17,719 bases of DNA, taken from the NCBI GenBank assembly GCA_017860675.1, contig JAGDMV010000029.1, forward strand, positions 1 through 17,719, written 5' to 3'. The first letter of the stretch is position 1. Each line of letters begins with the position of its first letter. This document shows, piece by piece, positions 5,492 through 13,502 of this stretch. The position numbers were made by a program, and so were the translations under genes. The notes under the pieces are model-generated. The model saw nothing but the letters and a program-made list of their open reading frames with translations, was not told where the DNA came from and made no database searches. The DNA is from Chloroflexota bacterium. Lineage in GTDB: Bacteria > Chloroflexota > Limnocylindria > Limnocylindrales > CSP1-4.

Positions 5492-5904
5492 TGGCCGTCT
5501 ACGGCGGCACGCAGCGGCGAACCACTGTCGCCCCGCACCTCGGCGGACGGGGGGGCGTCGCGCCCCACCGCGGCCCGCTCGCCAGGCCGGTCGACGGCCT
5601 CGCCCGGCGGCGCACGCGCACGCCGTCCCGGGCCGGTCGGCGCACCAGCCGGACCGGCCTGGTGCTGGCCGGGATCGTCGTGGCCTTCCTCCTCGCCATG
5701 TTCTCGCTGTCCCAGACCGTCCGCGTGTCGGCCACCGGCGTCGATGCCGCGGCGCTGAGCGACGAGCAGACGCTGCTTCTCGACCGGAGCCGGAGCCTGA
5801 AGGCCCAGCTGAGCCGTGCCGGGCAGGAGCCGGCCGTCCGCCGCCGCGCCCTCGACGCCGGCCTCGGGCCGCTGGTGAACCCGCTGATCGTGCCGGCCCG
5901 CTGA
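5491..5904 (+). CDS. ftsL: FtsL-like divisome protein (bitopic, short)
   Basis: FtsL with its partner FtsB bridges FtsQ to the FtsW-FtsI synthase. The 137-aa product has the right architecture and the right place between rsmH and ftsI: a basic cytoplasmic region (1-54), one membrane helix (about 56-73), then a short extracytoplasmic segment where LSDEQTLLLDRSRSLKAQLS (89-108) looks coiled-coil-like. Sequence conservation in FtsL/FtsB is low, so the name rests on topology and context. The ATG at 5491 overlaps the preceding stop; an in-frame ATG at 5473 is possible but has no ribosome site. The outer part is shorter than usual, and the long basic N-terminus resembles high-GC Gram-positive-type proteins. 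Confidence 0.75.
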   Translation: MAVYGGTQRRTTVAPHLGGRGGVAPHRGPLARPVDGLARRRTRTPSRAGRRTSRTGLVLAGIVVAFLLAMFSLSQTVRVSATGVDAAALSDEQTLLLDRSRSLKAQLSRAGQEPAVRRRALDAGLGPLVNPLIVPAR

Positions 5905-5922
5905 GCGATCGGAGCCGAACCG

Positions 5923-7740
5923 GTGCTCGGACGGACCGACTCTCGACCGCGTCTCGCGCTCGTTCTCCTCGTGCTCCTCGCCTTCGGCGTGGCCTGCTTC
6001 GCGCGCCTGGGCTACTGGCAGCTGGGCCAGCGCGACATGCTCGTGGCCCGGGCGCGCGACCAGGTCCTGGTCCGGACCGAGGTCCCGGCGGTCCGTGGCA
6101 CGATCTACGACCGCTCGGGAACGGTCGTGCTGGCGACCACCGTCCTGCGTGACAGGCTGGCCGCGTACCCGGCGCAGATCCCCCAGGAGCGGCGAGCCGC
6201 GATGACGGCTCGCCTCGCCGCCATCCTGCGCCTCGACGAGGCGGGGACCGGGACCCTCCGCGAGCGGCTCGCCTCCGGCAAGGCCTACGTCGTCCTGGCC
6301 CGCGAGCTGGACGAGGGGCAATCGGCCGCGATCCGGGCGGGCCTCGCCTCGGGCGACCTGGCCCAGCTCGCGCTCGAGGCCGAGCAGGTGCGCGTCTACC
6401 CGCAGGAGGGCGGTGCCCCGGGCACCAGCCTGGCCGCGCACATCCTCGGCTTCGTCAACCGCGAGGGCGTCGGCCAGTACGGCGTCGAGGAGCGCTGGCA
6501 GGAGCAGCTGGCAGGCGGTGCGAAAGTCGTACTCGCCCTGCGGGACGCGGCCGGCCGGCCGATCCTCGAGGGGGCGGAGGTCCTGGAGGCGGGCTCGCCC
6601 GGCGCCGACCTGGTGCTGACCATCGACGCCAGCCTGCAGCTCCACCTGGAGCAGGAGGTCTACGCCACCTGGGTCGCCGACAAGGCACGGAGCGTCTCGG
6701 CGGTCGTCGAGGACCCGGTCAGCGGGGAGATCCTGGCCGCGGCCAGCTACCCCTCATACGACGCGAACGACTACCGGGCGATCGCGGCCCACGACCCGGC
6801 CGTGTTCATGGACCCGGTGGTCTCGACCGTCTACGAGCCCGGCTCGGTGTTCAAGATGCTGACCGCGGCGGCGGTGCTCGAGAACAAGACGGCGACGACG
6901 AAGACCCGCTTCGCCGACACCGCCTACATCTCGCTCGACCGCGGTCGGGCCCGGATCTGGAACGCCAACAAGCGGGGCATGGGGACGATCACCTTCGCCG
7001 ACGGCGTCGCCTACTCGCGCAACGTGGTCATGAGCCGGGCGGCCCTGCGGCTGGGCAAGTCGACCCGGACGGCGGCGTCGCGCCTCCACGGCACCTGGGT
7101 CAAGTTCGGCTTCGGCGAACCGACCGGCGTCGACCTGGCCGGCGAGCTGCCAGGGCTGGTCCGCGACCCGGCGGTCGAGACCTGGCGCCAGGTCGACCTG
7201 GCGAACGGGTCCTTCGGCCAGGGCGTGGCCGTGACCCTGCTGCAGCTGGCCAACGCCTACTCGGCCATGGTGAACGACGGCCTCCTGCCGACGCCGCGGG
7301 TGGTCCGGGCCCTCGGCTCGACGACGGTCGTCGCGCCCGAGGCGCGCCGGGCGACGACCCCTGCGGTCGCCCGCCAGCTGGTAAGACTGATGAAGTACGT
7401 CGTCACCGAGGTCCCCTGGTATCGCGACCGGACCCGCGTCACGGGCTACGTCGTCGGCGGCAAGACCGGCACCGCCGAGATCTGGGACGCGAAGGCGAAG
7501 CGCTGGAAGGCGAAGGTGTTCAACCACAGCTTCATCGGCTTCATCGGCCGGACCGGCCCGGAGCTGGTGGTGGCGGTGCGCATCAACGAGGGCACCCTGA
7601 CCGTCATCGAGCAGGGCAATCTCGAGATGCCGGTCGAATCGTTCGAGCTGTTCCGGCGGGTGGCCACCGACGCGGTGAGCACGCTCGGCATCCCGCGCGC
7701 CACGAAGGCCGCGTCGCCCAGTCCCGGCGCGAGCCCGTGA
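5923..7740 (+). CDS. ftsI: septal peptidoglycan transpeptidase FtsI (class B PBP3)
   Basis: FtsI cross-links septal peptidoglycan together with the glycosyltransferase FtsW. The 605-aa protein has an N-terminal membrane helix (about 11-29), the class B dimerisation-type domain starting with VPAVRGTIYDRSG (54-66), and a transpeptidase domain from about 225. The three active-site motifs are SVFK (308-311, nucleophile Ser308), SRN (365-367, the SxN motif) and KTG (514-516). The GTG at 5923 follows GGAG at about 9 nt and puts the membrane helix at the right distance. The C-terminus ends in a short Ala/Ser/Pro tail, with no PASTA domains. It lies 18 nt after ftsL and overlaps murF by 4 nt, where murE would normally come first. 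Confidence 0.96.
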   Translation: MLGRTDSRPRLALVLLVLLAFGVACFARLGYWQLGQRDMLVARARDQVLVRTEVPAVRGTIYDRSGTVVLATTVLRDRLAAYPAQIPQERRAAMTARLAAILRLDEAGTGTLRERLASGKAYVVLARELDEGQSAAIRAGLASGDLAQLALEAEQVRVYPQEGGAPGTSLAAHILGFVNREGVGQYGVEERWQEQLAGGAKVVLALRDAAGRPILEGAEVLEAGSPGADLVLTIDASLQLHLEQEVYATWVADKARSVSAVVEDPVSGEILAAASYPSYDANDYRAIAAHDPAVFMDPVVSTVYEPGSVFKMLTAAAVLENKTATTKTRFADTAYISLDRGRARIWNANKRGMGTITFADGVAYSRNVVMSRAALRLGKSTRTAASRLHGTWVKFGFGEPTGVDLAGELPGLVRDPAVETWRQVDLANGSFGQGVAVTLLQLANAYSAMVNDGLLPTPRVVRALGSTTVVAPEARRATTPAVARQLVRLMKYVVTEVPWYRDRTRVTGYVVGGKTGTAEIWDAKAKRWKAKVFNHSFIGFIGRTGPELVVAVRINEGTLTVIEQGNLEMPVESFELFRRVATDAVSTLGIPRATKAASPSPGASP

Positions 7741-9212
7741 GCGACGCCTGTGCCACACTGGCTCCCGTGACCCGTCCCGTGACCGAGATGCCGGCGGCAC
7801 CCGGCCCCGCGGGGGACACCCCGAGCCTGACAGCCGCCGATCTCCAGGCGATCACCGGCGGCATGCTCCTCCGGCGCTCGACCCGCCTCGTCCGGGGCGC
7901 TGCGGTCGACTCACGCCTGGTCGAGCCGGGCAACCTCTTCGTCGCCCTGGCGGGCGAGCGCACCGACGGCCACCAGTTCCTGGAGCAGGCCGTGGCCCGC
8001 GGCGCCGCCGCCCTGCTGGTCGCGCGCGACCCGGGCAACGCGGCCGCGCTCGGTGACGTCACCGTCCTGCGGGTCGTCGACCCGCTGACCGCCCTGCAGG
8101 CGGTGGCGGGCGCCTGGAGGGCGCGCTTCGACCCCCTCGTGGTGGGGATCACCGGCAGCGTGGCCAAGACGTCCACGAAAGAGGCGACGGCGGCGGTCCT
8201 GGCCACCCGCCTCGTCACCCTCCGCAGCGAGGGCAACCAGAACAACGAGATCGGGATCCCGCTGACGGTGCTCCGCCTCGGCCCCGAGCACCAGGCGGCG
8301 GTGCTCGAGATGGGCATGTACGTCGGCGGCGAGATCGCCACGCTGGCCGCGATCGGTCGCCCTTCGATCGGGATCGTGACCGCGATCGCCCCCGTCCACC
8401 TCGAGCGGGCGGGCTCGATGCAGGCGATCGTCGAGGCCAAGGCCGAGCTGGTGGAGGCGCTGCCGCCCGATGGCACGGCGGTGCTCAACGGCGATGACCC
8501 GGCGGTGGCCGCCATGGCCGGCCGGGCACGGGGTCGCGTCCTGACCTACGGCCTGGCCCCGGGCGCCTCGGTGGGTGCGGAGGCGGTCCTCGGACGTGGC
8601 CCGACGGGGATGTCGTTCGAGCTCGTGGCCCGCGAGCCGCGACCGGCACGCTTCCAGGTGACGATCCCGGCCCTCGGGCGCCACTCGGTGGCCAACGCCC
8701 TGGCCGCCGCGGTGGTCGGGCTGCTGGCGGGCCTGTCCGACGAGGAAATCGCGAGCGGCCTGGCGACGCCATGGGGAACGGCGGCCGGCCGGCGCTCAAG
8801 CCTGGTCCGGGCGGGCGGGATCACCGTCCTCGACGACAGCTACAACGCCTCGCCTCCGTCGATGCGTGCCGCGCTCGAACTGCTGGCGACCCTCGGCGGC
8901 CGGCCGCTCGCGGTCCTGGGCGAGATGCTCGAGCTCGGCCCGCTGGCCGAGGCGGCCCACCGGGAGGTCGGCGCCTGTGCCGCCGCGGTTGTCGCCGAGC
9001 TGGTCGTGGTCGGCCAGGGTGCGGCCGCGATCGCCGACGGGGCGGAGGCGGCAGGTCTCGACCCGGCCCGCGTCCACCGCGTGGCCGGCCGGGAGGAGGC
9101 GCTCGCCGTCCTGCGGCGGGTCGTGCGCGAGGGCGACGTCGTCCTGGTCAAGGCCTCGCGCGGGGCGGCCCTCGACGTCCTCGCCGATGCGCTCATCGAG
9201 GACCGGCGGTGA
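7737..9212 (+). CDS. murF: UDP-MurNAc-tripeptide--D-Ala-D-Ala ligase MurF
   Basis: MurF uses ATP to add the D-Ala-D-Ala dipeptide to UDP-MurNAc-tripeptide in the cytoplasm. The 491-aa product shows AVDSRLVEPGNLFVAL (56-71), the ATP loop GITGSVAKTSTKE (137-149), NQNNEIGIPLTVL (167-179), EMGM (191-194), IAPVHLE (217-223), EAKAE (233-237) with the probable carbamylated lysine, DDSYNASP (366-373), GEMLELG (395-401) and KASRG (472-476). These patterns are MurF-type rather than MurC, D or E. The P-loop has Ala143 where Mur ligases usually have Gly. The GTG start gives a GTGA overlap with ftsI; residues 1-28 look unstructured, so a start at Met18 (7788) is possible. It also overlaps mraY by 4 nt. 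Confidence 0.95.
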   Translation: MSDACATLAPVTRPVTEMPAAPGPAGDTPSLTAADLQAITGGMLLRRSTRLVRGAAVDSRLVEPGNLFVALAGERTDGHQFLEQAVARGAAALLVARDPGNAAALGDVTVLRVVDPLTALQAVAGAWRARFDPLVVGITGSVAKTSTKEATAAVLATRLVTLRSEGNQNNEIGIPLTVLRLGPEHQAAVLEMGMYVGGEIATLAAIGRPSIGIVTAIAPVHLERAGSMQAIVEAKAELVEALPPDGTAVLNGDDPAVAAMAGRARGRVLTYGLAPGASVGAEAVLGRGPTGMSFELVAREPRPARFQVTIPALGRHSVANALAAAVVGLLAGLSDEEIASGLATPWGTAAGRRSSLVRAGGITVLDDSYNASPPSMRAALELLATLGGRPLAVLGEMLELGPLAEAAHREVGACAAAVVAELVVVGQGAAAIADGAEAAGLDPARVHRVAGREEALAVLRRVVREGDVVLVKASRGAALDVLADALIEDRR

Positions 9213-10183
9213 GGACGTTCGAGCTCATCCAGGGGCTGCTGCTGGCGTTCGCGCTCGTGGTCATCCTGATGCCGGCCTTCATCCGGCTGCTGCGCTGGGC
9301 CGGCTTCGCCAAGCAGATCCGGGTCGACGGTCCCGAGAGCCACCACGAGAAGCAGGGCACGCCGACCGCCGGCGGAGCCCTCGTCCTGGCAGTCGTCGGC
9401 GGGCTGGCCCTCCTCTTCAACCTGGTCGACGCCTCGACCTTCGCCCCGCTGGCCGCCCTGGCCGTGGTGGGCGGGCTGGGCCTCGCCGACGACTGGCTGA
9501 ACGCCCGCACCGGCGACGGCATCCGCGCCCGCCAGAAGATCCTCTGGCAGGTGGCCGTCGCCCTCTTCGCCGCCTGGCAGATCCAGGACACGTACGACAT
9601 CCGCTCGATCGCGGTGCCCTTCGTGGGCGAGGTCGGGATCGAGCCGTGGGCCTACGTCGCCTTCGCCGCCTTCGCCATCGTCGCCTCCTCCAATGCGGTC
9701 AACCTCACCGACGGGCTCGACGGCCTGGCCGGCGGCACGCTCATCATGGCCTTCGTCAGCTACCTGATCATCGCCATGCTCAACACCCCGGCCCAGCCGA
9801 ACCTGGGCGTGCTCCAGGCCATCCTGATCGGCGGGCTCCTCGGGTTCCTGTGGTTCAACGTCCACCCGGCCCAGGTGTTCATGGGTGACACCGGGTCGCT
9901 GGCGATGGGCGCCGCCCTGGCGGTCATCGCCCTGATCACCGGCCAGATCCTCATCCTGCCGCTGGTCGGCATCGTCTTCGTCGTGGAGACCCTGTCCGAC
10001 ATCATCCAGATCGGCTACTACCGCCTGTCCGGCGGCCAGCGGGTCTTCCGAATGGCCCCGCTCCACCACCACTTCGAGCTCGGCGGCTGGCCGGAGGAGA
10101 AGATCACCCTGCGCTTCTGGATCGTCGGCGCCCTGGCCGGGTTGCTGGGCGTCACCCTCTTCCTGGCGCCGCGGCTGGTGTGA
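9209..10183 (+). CDS. mraY: phospho-MurNAc-pentapeptide transferase MraY
   Basis: MraY moves phospho-MurNAc-pentapeptide onto undecaprenyl phosphate to make lipid I at the inner face of the membrane. The 324-aa product is polytopic, with about ten hydrophobic segments. It carries HHEKQGTPTAGG (45-56), the catalytic Asp pair LADDW (92-96), SSNAVNLTDGLDGLAGG (160-176), FMGDTGSLA (224-232) with the third key Asp227, and MAPLHHHFELGGWPE (282-296). All catalytic residues are present and the length is typical. The GTG at 9209 overlaps the murF stop as GTGA, and its own stop overlaps murD the same way. Confidence 0.97.
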   Translation: MRTFELIQGLLLAFALVVILMPAFIRLLRWAGFAKQIRVDGPESHHEKQGTPTAGGALVLAVVGGLALLFNLVDASTFAPLAALAVVGGLGLADDWLNARTGDGIRARQKILWQVAVALFAAWQIQDTYDIRSIAVPFVGEVGIEPWAYVAFAAFAIVASSNAVNLTDGLDGLAGGTLIMAFVSYLIIAMLNTPAQPNLGVLQAILIGGLLGFLWFNVHPAQVFMGDTGSLAMGAALAVIALITGQILILPLVGIVFVVETLSDIIQIGYYRLSGGQRVFRMAPLHHHFELGGWPEEKITLRFWIVGALAGLLGVTLFLAPRLV

Positions 10184-11799
10184 CGGTGCCGCGGCTCGAC
10201 CTCGACTCGCTCACCCTGGCCGCGGTCCGGGCAGGCGCCCTGGCCGGGCGCCGTGCGACAGTGCTCGGCCTCGCCCGGACCGGGGCCGCCCTGGTTCGAT
10301 TCCTCGTCGACGCCGGGGCGGTCGTCAGCACCTACGACCGCAAGCCGGCGGCCGAGCTGGGGCCGGCCCTCGAGTCCCTCGGCGGCCGGCCGCTGCGGCT
10401 CGTCCTGGGCCCCGACGTGGACCCGGCCGACGCCTGGCGCGACGCCGACGTGGTGGCCTTCTCGCCGTCGATCACGCCCGGCTACCCGACGGCCGAGCCG
10501 CGCCTGCGCGACGCCCTCGAGCAGCTCGCCTCCCGGGCGACCGCCGGCGATCCGTCGGCGCCGGCGCTGGTGTCCGAGCCGGACCTGTTCCTGCGCCTCT
10601 GCCCGGCTCCGACGGTGGGGGTCACCGGCACGAAGGGCAAGACGACCACGTCCCACCTCGTGCACGCGCTGCTGGCGGCCGACCCTGACCACCCTGCGGT
10701 CCTGGGCGGCAACGTCGGCCAGCCGCTGATCGACCGGCTGGACGAGATCACGCCGCGAAGCCGGGTCGTGGTCGAGCTGTCCGAGCTTCAGCTGCCGAGC
10801 CTGTCGCGGGGCACGACGGTGGCCCTCTACACGAATGTCACCGCCGACCACCTCGACCGCCACGGGTCGCTCGAGGCGTACCGCCAGGTCAAGCGGCGCC
10901 TGGCGGACCTGGTGGACCGCGACGGCGCCCTCGTCCTGAACCTCGACGACCCGGTGGTGGCCTCGTACGCGGGCATCGGCGGGGCGTCCGTCGTCGGCTA
11001 CCGGCTCGACCGGCCGGACGCCGGCGGGCTGGGCGTCGTCGACGGCTGGGCCGTTGCCGCCGGCGTGAAGCGCCTTCCGCTGGCCGGCGGCGGCGAGGCA
11101 CCGGCCGGTCCCGGCGGCCGGGTCATGCCCGTCGGCGAGCTCCAGCTGCCCGGCCGCCACAACGTCGCCAACCTCCTGGCCGCGATCGGGGCGGCGATGC
11201 TGTTCGGCGTCGCCCCGGAGGCGATCCGGGCGGCGGCCCGGGGATTCACCGGCGTCGAGCATCGCCTCGAGCGGGTCGCGGAGATCGACGGGATCACCTT
11301 CGTCAACGACTCCCAGGGCACGCAGCCGGACGCGGTGATCGCCGCCCTGCGCGCTTTCGAGGCGCCGCTCGTGCTCATCGCCGGCGGACGCGACAAGGGC
11401 ACCGACCTGGGGCCGCTGGCGGAGGTCGTGGCCGGGCGGGCAGCCGCGGCCGTGCTCATCGGCGAGAGCGGCCCGGCCCTGGCGCGCCTGTTCCGGCTCG
11501 CCGGGCTCGCCCGGGTGGAAGAGGCGGGCACGCTCGCCGCCGCCGTGCCCCGCGCCGCCGACCTGGCTGCCGAGCTGCTGGCAGCGGCGGGCAGGACGGC
11601 GGGTGCGACCGTGCTGCTGTCGCCGGCCGCGGCCAGCTTCGACCAGTTCGTCGACTACGCAGAGCGGGGCAGGTCGTTCAAGGCGGCCGTGGCCGCCCTT
11701 GCCTCCGCGCACGCGGCAGAGGGCTCGGCGGGGGCCGGAGCGCGCGCCGCGGACGGAGACGCCAGCGGCCCGACCCGGGACGGGGCGGCGGGACGATGA
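10180..11799 (+). CDS. murD: UDP-MurNAc-L-Ala--D-Glu ligase MurD
   Basis: MurD adds D-glutamate to UDP-MurNAc-L-Ala using ATP. The 539-aa protein has an N-terminal UDP-binding domain (about 23-130), the ATP loop GVTGTKGKTTTSHL (147-160), the MurD-type GGNVGQPL (176-183), ELSELQL (199-205), NVTADHLDRHGSLEAY (219-234), the likely carbamylated Lys238, AGGRDKGTDL (401-410) and LSPAAASFDQF (480-490); the last two correspond to the D-Glu-binding part of known MurD. The usual NDSKATN reads NDSQGTQ (376-382), with Gln for Lys. The final 30 or so residues are an Ala/Gly tail, making it longer than the usual 450. It overlaps mraY and ftsW by 4 nt each. Confidence 0.93.
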   Translation: MTVPRLDLDSLTLAAVRAGALAGRRATVLGLARTGAALVRFLVDAGAVVSTYDRKPAAELGPALESLGGRPLRLVLGPDVDPADAWRDADVVAFSPSITPGYPTAEPRLRDALEQLASRATAGDPSAPALVSEPDLFLRLCPAPTVGVTGTKGKTTTSHLVHALLAADPDHPAVLGGNVGQPLIDRLDEITPRSRVVVELSELQLPSLSRGTTVALYTNVTADHLDRHGSLEAYRQVKRRLADLVDRDGALVLNLDDPVVASYAGIGGASVVGYRLDRPDAGGLGVVDGWAVAAGVKRLPLAGGGEAPAGPGGRVMPVGELQLPGRHNVANLLAAIGAAMLFGVAPEAIRAAARGFTGVEHRLERVAEIDGITFVNDSQGTQPDAVIAALRAFEAPLVLIAGGRDKGTDLGPLAEVVAGRAAAAVLIGESGPALARLFRLAGLARVEEAGTLAAAVPRAADLAAELLAAAGRTAGATVLLSPAAASFDQFVDYAERGRSFKAAVAALASAHAAEGSAGAGARAADGDASGPTRDGAAGR

Positions 11800-13502
11800 T
11801 CGAGCCGAACGAGGTCGCCGACACCCGTCCACTCGACATCGATCGCCCGCGGACCTCGGCGCGCGCCCGGGTCCGTGCCGCGAAGCCCGGCAGCGGCCAG
11901 GGTGAGCTGCCGCCGGCCCTGTCCGCGCCGTACACCGGCGAGCGGCACGGGCCGGACTGGGTGATCATGGCCCTTGTCGTGGCGCTGACCGGCCTCGGCA
12001 TCCTGATGGTCTTCTCGTCGACCGCCGTGGCCAGCTACGAGGCCGGCGACGGCTTCCTCGGCGTGGTGGGACCGCAGGCCGCCTGGGCGGCGATCGGCTT
12101 CGGCCTCCTCGTCGTGCTGATGCGGATCGACTACCGCTGGCTCCGGCTGGCCAGCCTGCCGCTGCTGCTGGCGGCCTTCGCCCTGCTCGTGCTCGTCCTC
12201 CTCCCCGAGTTCCGGGTGGAGGTGGGTGGCTCCGGCCAGTGGCTGCGGCTGCCCGGCCTGCCGGCCGTCCAGCCAGGCGAGCTGGCGAAGCTCGCCCTGG
12301 TCATCTACCTGGCCCACTGGATGGCCCGCCGCGGCACCGCGATCCGGACCCTGCGGGGCGGGCTGGTGCCCTTCCTGGTGATCGTCATCCCGGTCGTCTT
12401 CCTGATCTTCAAGGGGCCCGACATCGGGACGAGCGGGGTGCTCGCCCTCGCGGCGGTGGTCATGTTCTTCGTCGCCGGCGGGAATCCCATCTACCTCGCC
12501 GGCGTCGCGGTGCCGGCGGGCGTGTTCGCCCTGGCGGTCATGCGCGACTACCAGCTCGAGCGCCTGCGGGCCTTCGCAGACCCGTTCGCCGACCCGACTG
12601 GCATCGGCTTCCACTCGGTGCAGGGGCTGCTCGCGCTCGGCCTGGGCGGATTGTTCGGCGCCGGGCTCGGCGAGACCGCGGCCGCGGGCGGGATCGTCCT
12701 GCCCAACGCCTACAACGACTACGTCTTCGCCATCGTCGGCCAGGAGTTCGGCTTCGCCGGCGCCGGCATCGTCATCGCCGCCTTCCTGCTGCTGGCATGG
12801 CGCGGCGTGCGCATCGCCTTCGCCGCCCCCGACACGTTCGGGGCGCTCCTGGCCGCGGGCATCACCGCGCTCCTCTGCATCCAGGCCCTGGTCAACGTCG
12901 GGGTGGTGGTGACGCTCCTCCCGGTGACCGGGATCACGCTTCCCTTCGTCTCGGCCGGCGGCTCCTCGCTGATCGTCAGCCTGGCGGCAGTCGGCATCCT
13001 CCTGTCCGTTTCGCGCGAGACGCTGCCGCGCGGAGGTGTGGTCGATGCGAGTGGTGATCGCGGGCGGCGGAACCGGCGGGCACATCTACCCGGCCCTGGC
13101 CGTCGCCCGCTCGCTCCGCGCCCGGCCCGAGTCCGGCCTCGTGCCGCCCGCCGGGATCCCGCTCCACCGGCTCGCGCTGCGCTCGCTGCGGACGGTCGAC
13201 CGCGACCTGCACCTGGTCCTCGATCCGCTGCGCCTGGCGGCGTCGGTTCCACAGGCCGCCGCGCTCCTGGCACGTGTCCGCCCGACCGCCGTGTTCACCA
13301 CCGGCGGCTACGTGGCGATCCCGGTGCTGCTCGCCGCCCGGCCCCTCGGCATCCCGGTGGTCCTCTGGGAGGGCAACGCCATCCCCGGCCGCTCGGTGCG
13401 GGCGACGGCACGGCTCGCGGCGGCGGTCGCCGTCAGCTTCGACGAGACCTGCCGGGCCCTTCGTGCCCAGCGCTGCTACCGGACCGGGACGCCCATCCGT
13501 GA
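11796..13502 (+). CDS. ftsW: SEDS peptidoglycan glycosyltransferase FtsW, frame open far into murG
   Basis: FtsW polymerises lipid II into septal glycan strands with FtsI. After a basic Pro-rich N-terminus (1-52) come about ten membrane helices from residue 55. SEDS signatures include QPGELAKLALVIYLA (159-173), GPDIGTS (207-213), GLGGLFGAGLGE (282-293), and NAYNDYVFAIVGQEFG (304-319), with Asp308 at the expected catalytic site. LPFVSAGGSSL (382-392) follows, and the core ends at SRETLPRGG (406-414, about 13037). The frame then has no stop until 13502, giving 568 aa instead of about 415. Residues past 417 are Arg/Pro/Gly-rich and look like a shadow of murG. A shift by one frame near 13031 would end the protein at a TGA at 13055-13057. 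The start overlaps murD as ATGA. Confidence 0.88.
   Translation: MIEPNEVADTRPLDIDRPRTSARARVRAAKPGSGQGELPPALSAPYTGERHGPDWVIMALVVALTGLGILMVFSSTAVASYEAGDGFLGVVGPQAAWAAIGFGLLVVLMRIDYRWLRLASLPLLLAAFALLVLVLLPEFRVEVGGSGQWLRLPGLPAVQPGELAKLALVIYLAHWMARRGTAIRTLRGGLVPFLVIVIPVVFLIFKGPDIGTSGVLALAAVVMFFVAGGNPIYLAGVAVPAGVFALAVMRDYQLERLRAFADPFADPTGIGFHSVQGLLALGLGGLFGAGLGETAAAGGIVLPNAYNDYVFAIVGQEFGFAGAGIVIAAFLLLAWRGVRIAFAAPDTFGALLAAGITALLCIQALVNVGVVVTLLPVTGITLPFVSAGGSSLIVSLAAVGILLSVSRETLPRGGVVDASGDRGRRNRRAHLPGPGRRPLAPRPARVRPRAARRDPAPPARAALAADGRPRPAPGPRSAAPGGVGSTGRRAPGTCPPDRRVHHRRLRGDPGAARRPAPRHPGGPLGGQRHPRPLGAGDGTARGGGRRQLRRDLPGPSCPALLPDRDAHP
13032..13038 (+). promoter_or_regulatory. ribosome binding site fixing the murG start
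   Basis: GGAGGTG ends 6 nt before the ATG at 13045. This favours that ATG over the in-frame GTG at 13036, which lies inside the site itself. Confidence 0.7.

Noticed and set aside
5056..6645. Roughly 530-codon - strand open frame spanning the end of rsmH, the small ORF, ftsL and ftsI
   Set aside because: It crosses several + strand genes with good motifs and has low-complexity Gly/Arg/Glu content, as expected for a shadow frame.
10018..11832. Roughly 600-codon - strand open frame opposite murD
   Set aside because: Typical high-GC antisense frame with His/Arg/Gly/Asp-rich composition and no recognisable motif; murD motifs on the + strand explain the region.
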